A DNA stretch of 64,000 nucleotides from CAZRNB01 sp964601355 (GTDB taxonomy: Bacteria; Planctomycetota; Phycisphaerae; Sedimentisphaerales; Anaerobacaceae): NCBI GenBank assembly GCA_964601355.1, contig CAZRNB010000003.1:1-64000 (forward strand), given 5' to 3'. Made by a program: the position numbers and the translations under genes. Under the pieces are notes generated by a model. It saw only the letters and a list, made by a program, of their open reading frames with translations, was not told the DNA's origin and made no database searches. How positions within the stretch are numbered: position 1 is the stretch's first letter; each line of letters starts with the position of its first letter. Shown here one piece after another: positions 53,532-62,740 of the stretch.

Positions 53532-54430
53532 GCCTTTTGTGCCTCCACAAAACCGCTGCGTTTCAGGAAGCGAAGTATCTGGGTTTCTTGCTCCGTCGGT
53601 TTGGGAGCCGGCCACCATTGCGTGAAGACCCAATCCAGATAATGCGTGGATTGTCCGGCTTTCCGCCATTCCAGGGCCAGGTGCCGCTTGGGGTCGTCGT
53701 ATTGGCGCACCATCTCCTCAGTCTCGTCCTTGGTCAGCCGGTGATATTTCTCATAATGGATGATCCCGGGACCATCCAGACGTCCTTTTTTAAACGCCGG
53801 TTCCTCTGTCGGATACCCCAGGACCATCGCAATGAGCGGGAAACAATGCTTCGTGGGCAAGTCGAGGAGTTTCCATACCCGATCCATGTCCCCGCGATGA
53901 ATGCCGTTGGTGATCAGGTAGTCAATCCCGAGAGACCGGGCGGTTATCGCAGCGGTCTGGAGAGCCAGGATGGCATCAATGCCGGCAAGGCAAAAACAGT
54001 TCATGTTGTCTGGGAAGAAGGAATACCCCAGGTGCTCCGCGAGGGTTTTCATGCGGTTGTAGTCCACGCAGTAGAGAAGCAGGCAGCCTCCCTGGTAGGT
54101 ACATACTTGCTTCATCATCTCCCGGTCCTTGACCACCACGATGGAGTAGTTCTGCATATTCGAGGTATTCGCCGCTCGGACGCTGGCCTGCAGGACCGTC
54201 TGGAGCGCGGCCTCCGGTATCTCCTTATCGAGGAAGTTGCCGTGGATCGTCCGCAAGCTCCGGATGCTCTTGAGCGTCTCATTGGCCGGCTGGGTCGGCT
54301 CTCCTCCAGCGGCCTTCGGTTTCTCCTCCGCCATGGCTGAATCGGGATTCGACCGCATCAGGAGGACGCTGCCACCGAGCAATGCCCCTTGCTTCAAAAA
54401 AGTTCGTCGATTGTTGGATTTCTTGTTCAT
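53528..54430 (-). CDS. Tat-exported nitroreductase-family protein
   Basis: 300 residues from ATG 54430, chosen because aggag lies 9 bases upstream. Twin-arginine signal NNRRTFLKQGALLGGSVLLM. The mature part follows the FMN nitroreductase fold: IRSLRTIHGNFLDKEIPEAA, ASVRAANTSNMQNYSIVVVK (FMN binding), LALQTAAITARSLGIDYLI and FPLIAMVLGYPTEEP. Region is GC-rich (about 60-65%), unlike neighbours, suggesting transfer. Translationally coupled to the SnoaL-PPOX gene. Confidence 0.82.
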   Translation of the reverse strand: MNKKSNNRRTFLKQGALLGGSVLLMRSNPDSAMAEEKPKAAGGEPTQPANETLKSIRSLRTIHGNFLDKEIPEAALQTVLQASVRAANTSNMQNYSIVVVKDREMMKQVCTYQGGCLLLYCVDYNRMKTLAEHLGYSFFPDNMNCFCLAGIDAILALQTAAITARSLGIDYLITNGIHRGDMDRVWKLLDLPTKHCFPLIAMVLGYPTEEPAFKKGRLDGPGIIHYEKYHRLTKDETEEMVRQYDDPKRHLALEWRKAGQSTHYLDWVFTQWWPAPKPTEQETQILRFLKRSGFVEAQKA

Positions 54431-54581
54431 TGTTATCATCTCCTAATAGGTTATCGATTTGTATGGATAAGCTCAGAAATCGCAGAAGACTTGACTGAAA
54501 CTGATTCCAATTCATTGGTTATTGTCCAGCTTAGTGTGTAAGCCTCATCCGCCGGAAACTTCGGCACTGACGATGACACAT

Positions 54582-55634
54582 TCATTTCCGAATTTTTACA
54601 GATTTAAATATTCCGGCTCCAATATTGTATCCAAGTGTGTCTGGGATAATATGCAAATGATCAACCGGCCATGGTTCGAATACAGTCTTGATCATCCTTA
54701 GCGATATATTGCCTTGCTTTATAATATTAGTCTCGTTCAGCTCAAAATCTGACGGTTTTAAATATCCTTCTCCCTTATAGTGTTGATTGTTTACTATTAC
54801 ACAATTATCTATAGAATATTTTGCAGTATTGGAGGCCTCTTTGACCCAGAAAAAGTTACAGTTTGTAACTATATTATTCTTATAGATAAAATCTTTATCC
54901 GGCGAAGCCGTCCAGATAGCGCTTATATTTGCACCATAGACAATGCAATTTGTCATACTATTTCCGGTTTTAATGCCATTTCCAGAATCCTGCCAATATA
55001 TCGCTGCATTATTTGCATTATAAAAGACACAGTGATCAACCTTAACCGCATCTCCATGCGCAATAATACCTGCCTGAATCACAGAGGTTTGTAAATCACC
55101 TAAAAACATACACTGCTCAACTATTAAATCTGTCTTTTCTTTATTAAATCTGGCAATTGGGTAATACAGGTTTACAGGATAATTATGACCAAGAAATTTC
55201 ATTCCCCTAATTGTCACATGGCTTTCGTCGATAAAAAAGCTGACAATCCAATTATCTTTGATCCAAAGATCCTTTGCCAGTATTTCCCCTTTTTTGGACT
55301 TTGTTTTAATTACAGGCATTTTTTCAGGTGTCCAAGATGTATCGTCGGGTAAAATACTCGCTTCGATTATAATACGTTTGTCAGTCATCTCTTTTTCTGT
55401 AGCAACTGATACATGTTTATCTAAGATATAGATTCCCGGATTTATTTTCATGACATAAATATCATTATCCCGGCTTCTGATAATTTCAGCAGCCTTTTTA
55501 ATAGAATAAACAGGAGCTTCTTTAGTCCCCGGATTTTTATCATCTCCAGTATTACAATCAACATAAATGGTCTGTGAGTAAACAGCCAAATCACAAATGC
55601 AAACAATAAGGCTTATTAATAATGTTGTTTTCAT
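54582..55634 (-). CDS. Secreted right-handed beta-helix protein
   Basis: 350 residues. Signal peptide (LLISLIVCICDLAVYS). YVDCNTGDDKNPGTKEAPV then SIKKAAEII is the DUF1565-like/pectate-lyase-like start; IIIEASILPDDTSWTPEKMP, VTIRGMKFLG and later coils DHCVFYNANNAAIYW, TNCIVYGANISAIWTA, NNIVTNCNFFWVKEA. Ends after LHIIPDTLGYNIGAGIF. Paralogue of the broken gene at 56656-58360, which shares the same ends. Probable extracellular polysaccharide-binding or cleaving protein; no catalytic residues assigned. Confidence 0.75.
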   Translation of the reverse strand: MKTTLLISLIVCICDLAVYSQTIYVDCNTGDDKNPGTKEAPVYSIKKAAEIIRSRDNDIYVMKINPGIYILDKHVSVATEKEMTDKRIIIEASILPDDTSWTPEKMPVIKTKSKKGEILAKDLWIKDNWIVSFFIDESHVTIRGMKFLGHNYPVNLYYPIARFNKEKTDLIVEQCMFLGDLQTSVIQAGIIAHGDAVKVDHCVFYNANNAAIYWQDSGNGIKTGNSMTNCIVYGANISAIWTASPDKDFIYKNNIVTNCNFFWVKEASNTAKYSIDNCVIVNNQHYKGEGYLKPSDFELNETNIIKQGNISLRMIKTVFEPWPVDHLHIIPDTLGYNIGAGIFKSVKIRK

Positions 55635-55703
55635 AAGTAAAAACCTCCAAGTAAACTACGGGTGAAACCCGTAGTAGTCTACTTTTATATTATCTTCTAT
55701 TTT

Positions 55704-56168
55704 TTAGATTTTGAATTCGAATGGCCCTTCTTTGTAACATCCCTTTGCAAAAGCAGGTGACAGTTTAAGTACCGTAAATTCAGGGTCATCAGCGCCGCCC
55801 GGCCAGTGCATTTCCCAGCCTTTCTGCCAGAGCTGTTTCTTGAATTCTTTATCTGTAATTTCTTCTATTTCTCCGCCAAGCATCAGCGTATGGAACTCAC
55901 CTGGATTGCATAAATAAGCCGACACCTTCGGATTGGCCTGAATCTGTTGCATCTTCGTAGATGAACGACTGGTTATAAAATAAATTGCAAAATCTTTCTT
56001 GTATTGCGCCAGTACACCCGCTGCAACGGGATTTTCTTTCTTGTTCCTAAGGTTAGACATCATTCTTGTATGAGGAAAACCGTCGCTGCCGATGGTGCTT
56101 AGGTATATCGCATTGGCTGTTTCCATTAAGTTCAAGCATTCTTGTTTCAGTTCTTTTTCTTCCATCTT
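55704..56168 (-). CDS. PPOX-type flavin-binding/pyridoxamine oxidase-like protein
   Basis: 154 residues from ATG 56168 (aaaggaaacctaaag upstream). IYLSTIGSDGFPHTRMMSNL, SSTKMQQIQANPKVSAYLC, LMLGGEIEEITDKEFKKQLW and GCYKEGPFEFKI. Same family and arrangement as the C-terminal part of the 52632-53531 protein, about half identical by eye. General stress-type split barrel, likely FMN-dependent. Confidence 0.82.
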   Translation of the reverse strand, partial: KMEEKELKQECLNLMETANAIYLSTIGSDGFPHTRMMSNLRNKKENPVAAGVLAQYKKDFAIYFITSRSSTKMQQIQANPKVSAYLCNPGEFHTLMLGGEIEEITDKEFKKQLWQKGWEMHWPGGADDPEFTVLKLSPAFAKGCYKEGPFEFKI

Positions 56169-56224
56169 TAGGTTTCCTTTCTTGATAAGGGAATAATTCA
56201 ATAATACTCAGAAATACGATTTGA

Positions 56225-56623
56225 TTAAGTTCCTAACGATTCTCGGATTTTAAGCAGATATTCCCTGCCCAGAAATGGCTTGATGAAACGTTCGCGGTCG
56301 TTTTTGGGAACATCAACTCCATCCTTGAATTTCTCTTCAACAAAATTTATTTTGGGCTTAAGTTTATCACAGGCAAACTGCTCGCAATGGGCACAATTAT
56401 CTATGTTTTTCTCAATCGTACAAGGTCTTACAGTACAGCTTGGGTCACCGCCAGCTTCAAGACATCCCTCGCAGACCGTGATTGCCTCAGGCGGTATCTC
56501 TGAACCAAAATATTTCGCCCATGCATCGCACATTTGTTTCTTGTCGGCATCCGATTTGAGGTTTGTTTTGTACGCTGGGCATAAATCACATCTGTACCCA
56601 CATCTCGCTATGATTGGTTCCAT
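56225..56623 (-). CDS. DUF3795-family Cys-rich protein
   Basis: 132 residues. Cysteine pattern RCGYRCDLCPAYK, VCEGCLEAGG, CTVRPCTIEKNIDNCAHCEQ and FACDKL, the DUF3795 signature; likely metal or Fe-S binding. Unknown function, often in anaerobes. Between a PPOX gene and the broken esterase gene on the same strand. Confidence 0.82.
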   Translation of the reverse strand: MEPIIARCGYRCDLCPAYKTNLKSDADKKQMCDAWAKYFGSEIPPEAITVCEGCLEAGGDPSCTVRPCTIEKNIDNCAHCEQFACDKLKPKINFVEEKFKDGVDVPKNDRERFIKPFLGREYLLKIRESLGT

Positions 56624-56655
56624 TTTCTGCGCCTCCTTTTGGTATGTTAATGTTT

Positions 56656-58360
56656 TTAGGGCTTCTTAAGGTATTTATCCAAAAAAGAAACTATCTTCGC
56701 TACCGCTTCCGGATCATTCCGTATGATTTCTGAGCTGTGACCTTGAGGTACTATGAATAATTTAGACTCTATCTTTTGTGCAGTCAGCGCTCGGCTTAGC
56801 CTCTCAGCCTGTGATAATGGGACTTGCGGATCATTTTTAGAGTGTATAATCAAGGTTGCAGGATAATCTGAATCAATATAATTGATGGGCAGCAGTGCAT
56901 CAACTTTTTTCTGATTTGACTTTGGCTCAAAACCCAAAATCTCCCACGGCCACAGCCCATTATCCAGTAGGAAAAAGCAAAGTTTATATCTATCCTCTCC
57001 GCCTTGCGTTAGTATCTCCTTGCCCACAGAGTCATAAAGGTTGCTTTTCTTTAGTATAGATCTGTCTATGCTTGGCCTGGCAAATTCAAAGTCTGCAAAG
57101 CCGGATATTGCAACTACAGCCTGTAGTCGAGGTTTTACCATATAGCCACAGGCTGTAGCTAAAAACGCTCCGGCAGAGCCTCCGATTACGCCCAACCTGT
57201 TAGGATCTGCGTTGAACAATGAAGGGCCTTGGCTTCTGACCCAAATACAAGCATCTCTGGCATCTTTAACAATTTCCTCCAGCTTTATCTCCGGTGCCAG
57301 GCGATAGTCTATCGAAACAACAGCGTAGTTAGCCTCTATTAGCTTGTCTAACAAGGGTTTTCTTGGCTGACCTATTCGGCTGCCGAACATAAATCCACCG
57401 CCGTGAATATATAAAACCACAGCACGTACTTCATCTTTTGTTGGTAAAAGTACATCAGCAAGAATCTCCTGGCCATCCACTTCTTTATAAGCATAGGTTT
57501 CTTTACGATAACCTTGCTCCTCTATTTTTGCACCTCTCGCTGATTCTGTAAACAATCCTGCACTGAGGTCACTTCCCAGCGTCCCCGGCACAACGTGCAA
57601 ATATCCTCGCGGTCGAACTACGCTAAGAGCTTCTGGAGTTACAAGTGCTTTCTCGAGATTTATGGTTCCTTCTTCGATTACATTTTTCTCATCGAAGGTT
57701 ACTTCCGCCCCAGTCTGGCCATATATTTTAGCTGCTGTTCCATAGCCTGAATTGTACTTGTTGTCTGTCACCACACAGTCATTGACGCGATATTTCTTCC
57801 GGTTATCCGGTGCACGCATCCAGAAGTACTGCCCTCGTGTCACGATGTTATGATGAAACTGGAAATCCTCAGACCGAATAGCCCCACGTCATCGGCCGAG
57901 GATTCCCCAGAAACTTGATTCCCCGTACTGTCGCATGATTCACCTCTATTTTAAGAGCCATTGCATGTTTTTCTGTCTCTGTCCCATCACCTTTGACAGT
58001 TGAAAGCACTACCGGCATTAAAGCCGGCGTCCAATTGGGGTCATCTGGCAGAACCGTTGCCTCTATAATGAGCCGATTATCCTTTGTATATTGCCGTGAG
58101 TTCTTAAATTCGACTGTCTCTTCAACACAATGAGCCCCAGGTTCGATCTTGATTGTCGTCGGCCCCGGTTCGGTACTATTATTGGCAATAGCTGCTGCCT
58201 TTGCTATCGTTCTCGCCGGCTTTTCTTTTGTTCCCGGATTAACATCGTTGCCTTTTGTGTCATCAACGTATAGTACCTCAGCGGCCGCACCTTGAACTAA
58301 AATTGCGATGACCAAAACCACAAATATGAACCACAATACCAACACATTCTTCACATACAT
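56656..58360 (-). pseudogene. Broken beta-helix/alpha-beta-hydrolase gene (deletion and frameshift)
   Basis: Two minus-strand frames. 57869-58360 (163 codons) has a signal peptide and beta-helix start YVDDTKGNDVNPGTKEKPAR through VRGIKFLGNPRPMTWG then a stop. 56656-57843 continues HNIVTRGQYFWMRA and on to the beta-helix end LHVVPGTLGSDLSAGLF, then an alpha/beta hydrolase: oxyanion HGGGF, nucleophile GGSAGAF, acid and His in SKNDPQVP and PQGHSSE. Against the intact paralogue at 54582-55634, about 95 residues are missing at the joint. The second frame can be followed upstream as AIRSEDFQFHHNIVT across 57843-57890, so a deletion with frameshift split the gene. The esterase frame may still be translated from a GTG (57843). 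Confidence 0.75.
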
Positions 58361-58495
58361 TTTAATTCTCCTTCATTAAAATAATTAGTTTTATATAATA
58401 TAGTACTATATAGAACTATTATCAAGCAAAATCTCAAATTTTTTTGTAAAATTTTACTGCCCTTCAAAATCCATGCTGTTTGCCAGGACTGCACC

Positions 58496-59461
58496 TTGTT
58501 AGAAACCAAATCCGCGGTTACAATTAAGTCTATGAAGGCTACGATAGCACATTCGAAATTTGTGATTTTTTTTCTTGCATCGAGGCCGAAGTTTTTGGTT
58601 GCAAGCGCCGCTCCGGTTCTGGTTGGCTCCGCTGCCGGATACGCCGTTGCGGGGACTTTTCAGCCAGTTCTTTTTGTTCTGGCTCTATTGTCGATAATGT
58701 TCCTGCACGCAGGCGCCAACATCACCAACGACTACTACGACCATATCTCCGGCAACGACTGGGGCAATAAAAATCCAACGCCGTTTTCCGGAGGACGACG
58801 ATTCATCCAGGAAGGCATTCTTTCGGCAAAAGCAACTCTGCTTGCCGCGTTATTCTGCTTTGCTGCCGGCTCAGCTATCGGACTTGTAATCTTATATCTG
58901 ACGCGAAGCGTTTTTATTTTAATAATTGGCCTCGCCGGCCTATTGGGCGGCTTTTTCTATACGGCCAGGCCTATCCAGTTAGGCTACCGCTGCATCGGCG
59001 AGTTAGTTATCGCGATGCTATTCGGTCTGCTTCCGGTATTCGGCTCATATTATTTGCAGACACAGACTCTTAATACGGTTATTCTTTTGCCTGCTTTTAT
59101 TGTCAGCATTTTGATTTTTCTGGTGATTTTGGTGAATGAATTTCCTGATTATGCCGCCGATGCCGCCGTGAATAAGCGGACGCTTGTCGTTCGCTTCGGC
59201 GTGCCGAGTTCCGTTTGGATTTACAGGACGGCGTTAATTATAAGCTACATTGTCGCAGCGGCTATGCTTTTTTTTAGAGTGACGTTTTTCGCCGGACTAT
59301 TTTACTTCCTTACGCTGCCGGTCGCGGTCTTAGCTATAAAACTTGCTAATAAAGAGAATTTATCCAAGCCAGGCCAATACCGTGCCAGCCAGGTCACGGT
59401 TCTTTTGCATACCGTTGGATCTTTAGCACTTGCTATTGCGTTTCTTATTTTTTCATTATAG
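58496..59461 (+). CDS. UbiA/MenA-type prenyltransferase
   Basis: 321 residues from a TTG at 58496 (ccaggac upstream); ATG 58532 is the alternative. Integral membrane, about eight hydrophobic segments. First Asp-rich motif NITNDYYDHISGND (near 77), second NEFPDYAADA (near 215). Transfers a polyprenyl chain to an aromatic acceptor; MenA (menaquinone) is the closest pattern, but other UbiA substrates are possible. First gene of a plus-strand run with the YdjC-like gene 11 bases after its stop. Confidence 0.88.
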   Translation: MLETKSAVTIKSMKATIAHSKFVIFFLASRPKFLVASAAPVLVGSAAGYAVAGTFQPVLFVLALLSIMFLHAGANITNDYYDHISGNDWGNKNPTPFSGGRRFIQEGILSAKATLLAALFCFAAGSAIGLVILYLTRSVFILIIGLAGLLGGFFYTARPIQLGYRCIGELVIAMLFGLLPVFGSYYLQTQTLNTVILLPAFIVSILIFLVILVNEFPDYAADAAVNKRTLVVRFGVPSSVWIYRTALIISYIVAAAMLFFRVTFFAGLFYFLTLPVAVLAIKLANKENLSKPGQYRASQVTVLLHTVGSLALAIAFLIFSL

Positions 59462-59472
59462 ACTTTGTACAC

Positions 59473-60321
59473 ATGGACAGATGCGTCATAATAAACGCAG
59501 ATGATTTTGGCTTGTGTAGCGGTGTGAACAGGGCAGTTGAACAGGCCCACACCGACGGGGTCTTAACCAGCACAACGATTATGGCCAATATGCCGGGGGC
59601 GAAAGAAGCAATAATAATCGCTAAAAAATTGCCCGATCTTGGTGTCGGAGTGCATCTGAATCTTACCGAAGGCGTGGCGATGTCAAAAAAAGATTGTGCT
59701 GGTTGTCTGATTAATGATGAGGGGACATTTGCCTTATCGGCGGAAAAACTTTCGCTTTTTTCCATCCTTAAAAGTACGATAAGAAAGGCCATCGAGCGGG
59801 AATTTTCTACGCAGATTCAGTGGGTGATCGATAACGGCATAAAACCAACGCATCTTGATTCACACAAACACGTTCACAGCTTCCCAGTCATATTTTCGAT
59901 AGTGTGCCGTTTGGCGCAGCGTTTTCAAATTGGCGCTATACGGTACGTATTCGAGCCGAAGCAAATCAGCCGGCCGCCCTGGCCGATAAGCACCGAGGAC
60001 GGTCGAAAAAGAGCTGCTTATGTCAGAATTATGGCGAAAATCAACCGATTTCAGAACAAGGATTTTTTCAAAACTGAGGCGCTGCTTGGCGTTTCTCATA
60101 CGGGGAAAATAGATTTTAGTTTTCTTAAAGCCGCTACACTATATAATCCAGCCCAAGTAAGCGAAATCATGACACACCCCGGATTTACAGATGGCCTGGA
60201 CAAAACCAAAACAAGGCTTGTTCAGGAACGGAAAGCCGAGCTGGATGCGCTCTGCAGTGAAAAAACCAAACAGTATTTTAAGGACGCGGCAATAAAATTG
60301 GTGCATTATGGCCAGCTATGA
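59473..60321 (+). CDS. YdjC/ChbG-HpnK family carbohydrate deacetylase
   Basis: 282 residues. VIINADDFGLCSGVNRAVEQ with the metal Asp pair, GVGVHLNLTEG (metal His), THLDSHKHVHSFP (second metal His pair) and IMTHPGF. Deacetylates amino sugars; HpnK acts on hopanoid-linked glucosamine, ChbG on chitobiose. Next to a GT2 and further downstream a GT39 suggests a lipid-linked sugar. Overlaps the GT2 start by 14 bases. Confidence 0.85.
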   Translation: MDRCVIINADDFGLCSGVNRAVEQAHTDGVLTSTTIMANMPGAKEAIIIAKKLPDLGVGVHLNLTEGVAMSKKDCAGCLINDEGTFALSAEKLSLFSILKSTIRKAIEREFSTQIQWVIDNGIKPTHLDSHKHVHSFPVIFSIVCRLAQRFQIGAIRYVFEPKQISRPPWPISTEDGRKRAAYVRIMAKINRFQNKDFFKTEALLGVSHTGKIDFSFLKAATLYNPAQVSEIMTHPGFTDGLDKTKTRLVQERKAELDALCSEKTKQYFKDAAIKLVHYGQL

Positions 60322-61288
60322 GCGAAAAACAATTGATTGTTCAGTTGTGATACCTCTTTATAACGAAGAACCCGCCATCGACGAGCTGTACGATAGGCTC
60401 ACCTCAACAATGGCCCGAACAGGTCTATCTTATGAGATTATCTTTGTCGATGACGGCAGCAGCGACAGGACGCTGGAGCTGATAAAGAATATCGCTGAAA
60501 AAGACCCAAAAGTTGTGGCCGTTGAGCTTCGCTGCAACTTCGGGCAGACGGCTGCGCTGGCTGCCGGCTTCGATACTTCAACGGGACAGACAATAATCTC
60601 TATGGACGGCGACCTTCAGCACTGCCCGGAGGAGATACCAGAGTTTCTCGAAAAGATAAACCAGGGCTACGACGTCGTCAGCGGCTGGCGCAAACACAGG
60701 GTTGATAACCTGCTGTTTAGAAAGATCCCTTCAAGAGCAGCCAACTGGCTTGCTTCAAAAATCAGTGGAGTGGACATCCACGATTTCGGAACCACTTTCA
60801 AGGCCTATAGACGGGAGATGATTGCAGAAGTGAACCTCTTTGGAGAAATGCACAGATTCATACCCGCCCTGTTATCGCGAAGCGGCGCTAAAATAGTCGA
60901 GATACCGATAAAGAACGTTGCCCGCGCCGAAGGCACGAGCAATTATGGAATTTCCAGAACTTACAGAGTTCTTCTTGATTTGATAACACTGAGATTTTTG
61001 CTGGGATACGTTACCAGGCCGTTGTACTTTTTTGGCAAATTAGCTATATACTGTATCATTGCAGCGGTACTGATGGGAGCTTATATACTTTACGATAAGT
61101 TTTTTTATAACGTGCCTATTATGGTTGCACACGGCCCAATGGCAGGACTGGCGGCTGTGCTGCTGCTGGTTGGACTAATCCTTACCTCCACCGGCCTGAT
61201 AGGGGATTTGGTAAGCAGGGTTTATTACGAATCAACAAACAAAAAGGTATATTCAGTGCGGAAAATACACCGCAAAACAGTTCAATAA
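60308..61288 (+). CDS. Polyprenyl-phosphate GT2 glycosyltransferase (DPM1/ArnC-like)
   Basis: 326 residues. GT-A fold: VVIPLYNEEPAIDELYDR, IFVDDGSSDRTLELIKN, SMDGDLQHCPEEIPE (metal DxD-like), SGWRKHRVDNLLFRK, FKAYRREMI. Two C-terminal TM helices (about 236-255 and 271-293). Adds a sugar to undecaprenyl/dolichyl phosphate on the inner face for later use by GT-C enzymes such as the GT39 at the window end. ATG lies inside the end of the deacetylase gene, so translation is coupled. Confidence 0.9.
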   Translation: MASYERKTIDCSVVIPLYNEEPAIDELYDRLTSTMARTGLSYEIIFVDDGSSDRTLELIKNIAEKDPKVVAVELRCNFGQTAALAAGFDTSTGQTIISMDGDLQHCPEEIPEFLEKINQGYDVVSGWRKHRVDNLLFRKIPSRAANWLASKISGVDIHDFGTTFKAYRREMIAEVNLFGEMHRFIPALLSRSGAKIVEIPIKNVARAEGTSNYGISRTYRVLLDLITLRFLLGYVTRPLYFFGKLAIYCIIAAVLMGAYILYDKFFYNVPIMVAHGPMAGLAAVLLLVGLILTSTGLIGDLVSRVYYESTNKKVYSVRKIHRKTVQ

Positions 61289-61303
61289 TAACTGATTAAA
61301 TCT

Positions 61304-61849
61304 ATGAAAAAGAAAAAATCGCCGATTGGTTTTACAATCATTCTGCTGGTTGCAGTAACAGGTGCAGTTTTTCTTGTCCGACATTTTCATATCAAAAATT
61401 TTCAAGTCATAAGTCAGAATGTTCTTTACTCCAGCGGCCAGCCCCGCGGAATGGACTATTACCGTCTGCTCTACAAATATCACATCGCCACGATTGTGAA
61501 TGTTCGGCTGCCTTCGGAACATAGAAATAGAAACTGGCATAATGAAGAAATAACCTGGACCAAAAGCAACGGCGTCAAATACATTGAAATGCCTATTGAA
61601 AGAAATCACTACTTCCCCGATGAGCAAACCCAGGACCAATTCCTCTCTATAATGGCTGATAAGACCAATCTGCCGATTCTCCTTCACGGAAGCGGCGATG
61701 ACAAAAGAGTTGCTATGCTGACTGCTGCATGGTTGATAAAAACACAAGGCTATACCGTAAATCAGACCTTTCAGACCATTGAAAAAATTTGTGATGACCG
61801 ACCATTAAACGAAACAGACAGAAATTTTGTCCATCAGTTAGCGAAATAA
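61304..61849 (+). CDS. DSP-type phosphatase homologue lacking the catalytic cysteine
   Basis: 181 residues. N-terminal TM anchor (FTIILLVAVTGAVFLV). DSP fold: VLYSSGQPRGMDYYRLLYKY, IATIVNVRLPSE, then the P-loop position reads ILLHGSGDDKRVAM. The HCX5R motif is thus HG-SGDDKR with Cys replaced by Gly, though the Arg is kept. Predicted inactive or non-classical. 15 bases after the GT2 stop. Related to the intact DSP just downstream. Confidence 0.75.
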   Translation: MKKKKSPIGFTIILLVAVTGAVFLVRHFHIKNFQVISQNVLYSSGQPRGMDYYRLLYKYHIATIVNVRLPSEHRNRNWHNEEITWTKSNGVKYIEMPIERNHYFPDEQTQDQFLSIMADKTNLPILLHGSGDDKRVAMLTAAWLIKTQGYTVNQTFQTIEKICDDRPLNETDRNFVHQLAK

Positions 61850-62043
61850 ATTGAAAACTTATAGCAAAACCAAATTCTTTAATTTTGCTTTCCCGGCAAC
61901 CTGTACCGATGTCGTTTATCTGGAAAGCAGACCTTTGATTTCGACCGTGGATATCCGCCGAAATTTGTCCCGATATCTTTTGTGACTTGTATGATATAAT
62001 AAATCGGTCGGTGCTCGTAAATGATAAAGAAAGGTGTCACACA

Positions 62044-62703
62044 ATGTCTGACATAAATTTATCGCCTCATCGGAAGGCTATTTTTGCTAAAAGAAAGTTA
62101 ATTGTAATATTAATCTACGGACTCATAATTGGTAGTGGAATCTGGTTGTGGGAGGAGGCAATAAAGGATCGCATTATACCCAAACGCTTTGGTGTAGTGC
62201 AGGAGGGCCTGATATATCGAAGTGGTCGCATTTCGGCTTCGCTGATTGAGAAAACTTTAGTCAAATATAATATTCGTGTCATCATAGACCTTACCGGCGA
62301 TTCACCTGATAATGCTGACCAGCAGGCTGAAAAGAGAGCAGCCGCTAAACTGAACATAGACAGACTCGTATTTCCATTAAGAGGCAACGGTACCGGTAAC
62401 ATTGGTAATTACGCCCTCGCAGTCGCCGCTATAGTCCAAGCCAATCGGGAAAACAAGGCTGTACTTGTTCATTGCGCCGCTGGTGCCCAGCGCGCGGGCG
62501 GCGTGATAGCCACATATCGGCTGCTCGTGCAGAATAAGGACCCGGCTTTTGTACTGAAGGAGCTCAAACGCTATGGATGGTCTGTTAAAAACATCGAACT
62601 TTTAAAATATCTTAATAGTAATATGGAAGAGCTTGCTAAATCGCTCCAGCAAATGAAGGTTATTGACCAGATACCTTCTCCTCTCCCCCAGCTGCATCCT
62701 TAG
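62044..62703 (+). CDS. DSP/tyrosine phosphatase-like protein, membrane anchored
   Basis: 219 residues from ATG 62044 (aaagaaagg upstream); an upstream frame from 61987 lacks support. TM segment near 20-40 (LIVILIYGLIIGSGIWLW). Then GLIYRSGRISASLIEKTLVK, RVIIDLTGDSPD and the intact P-loop VLVHCAAGAQRAG with catalytic Cys and Arg. Cytoplasmic or periplasmic side not certain. Similar to membrane DSPs in envelope lipid-sugar clusters. Confidence 0.78.
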   Translation: MSDINLSPHRKAIFAKRKLIVILIYGLIIGSGIWLWEEAIKDRIIPKRFGVVQEGLIYRSGRISASLIEKTLVKYNIRVIIDLTGDSPDNADQQAEKRAAAKLNIDRLVFPLRGNGTGNIGNYALAVAAIVQANRENKAVLVHCAAGAQRAGGVIATYRLLVQNKDPAFVLKELKRYGWSVKNIELLKYLNSNMEELAKSLQQMKVIDQIPSPLPQLHP

Positions 62704-62740
62704 ATGGTTTTTGCTGCTTGGTTTTATATTGCCTGCACTC

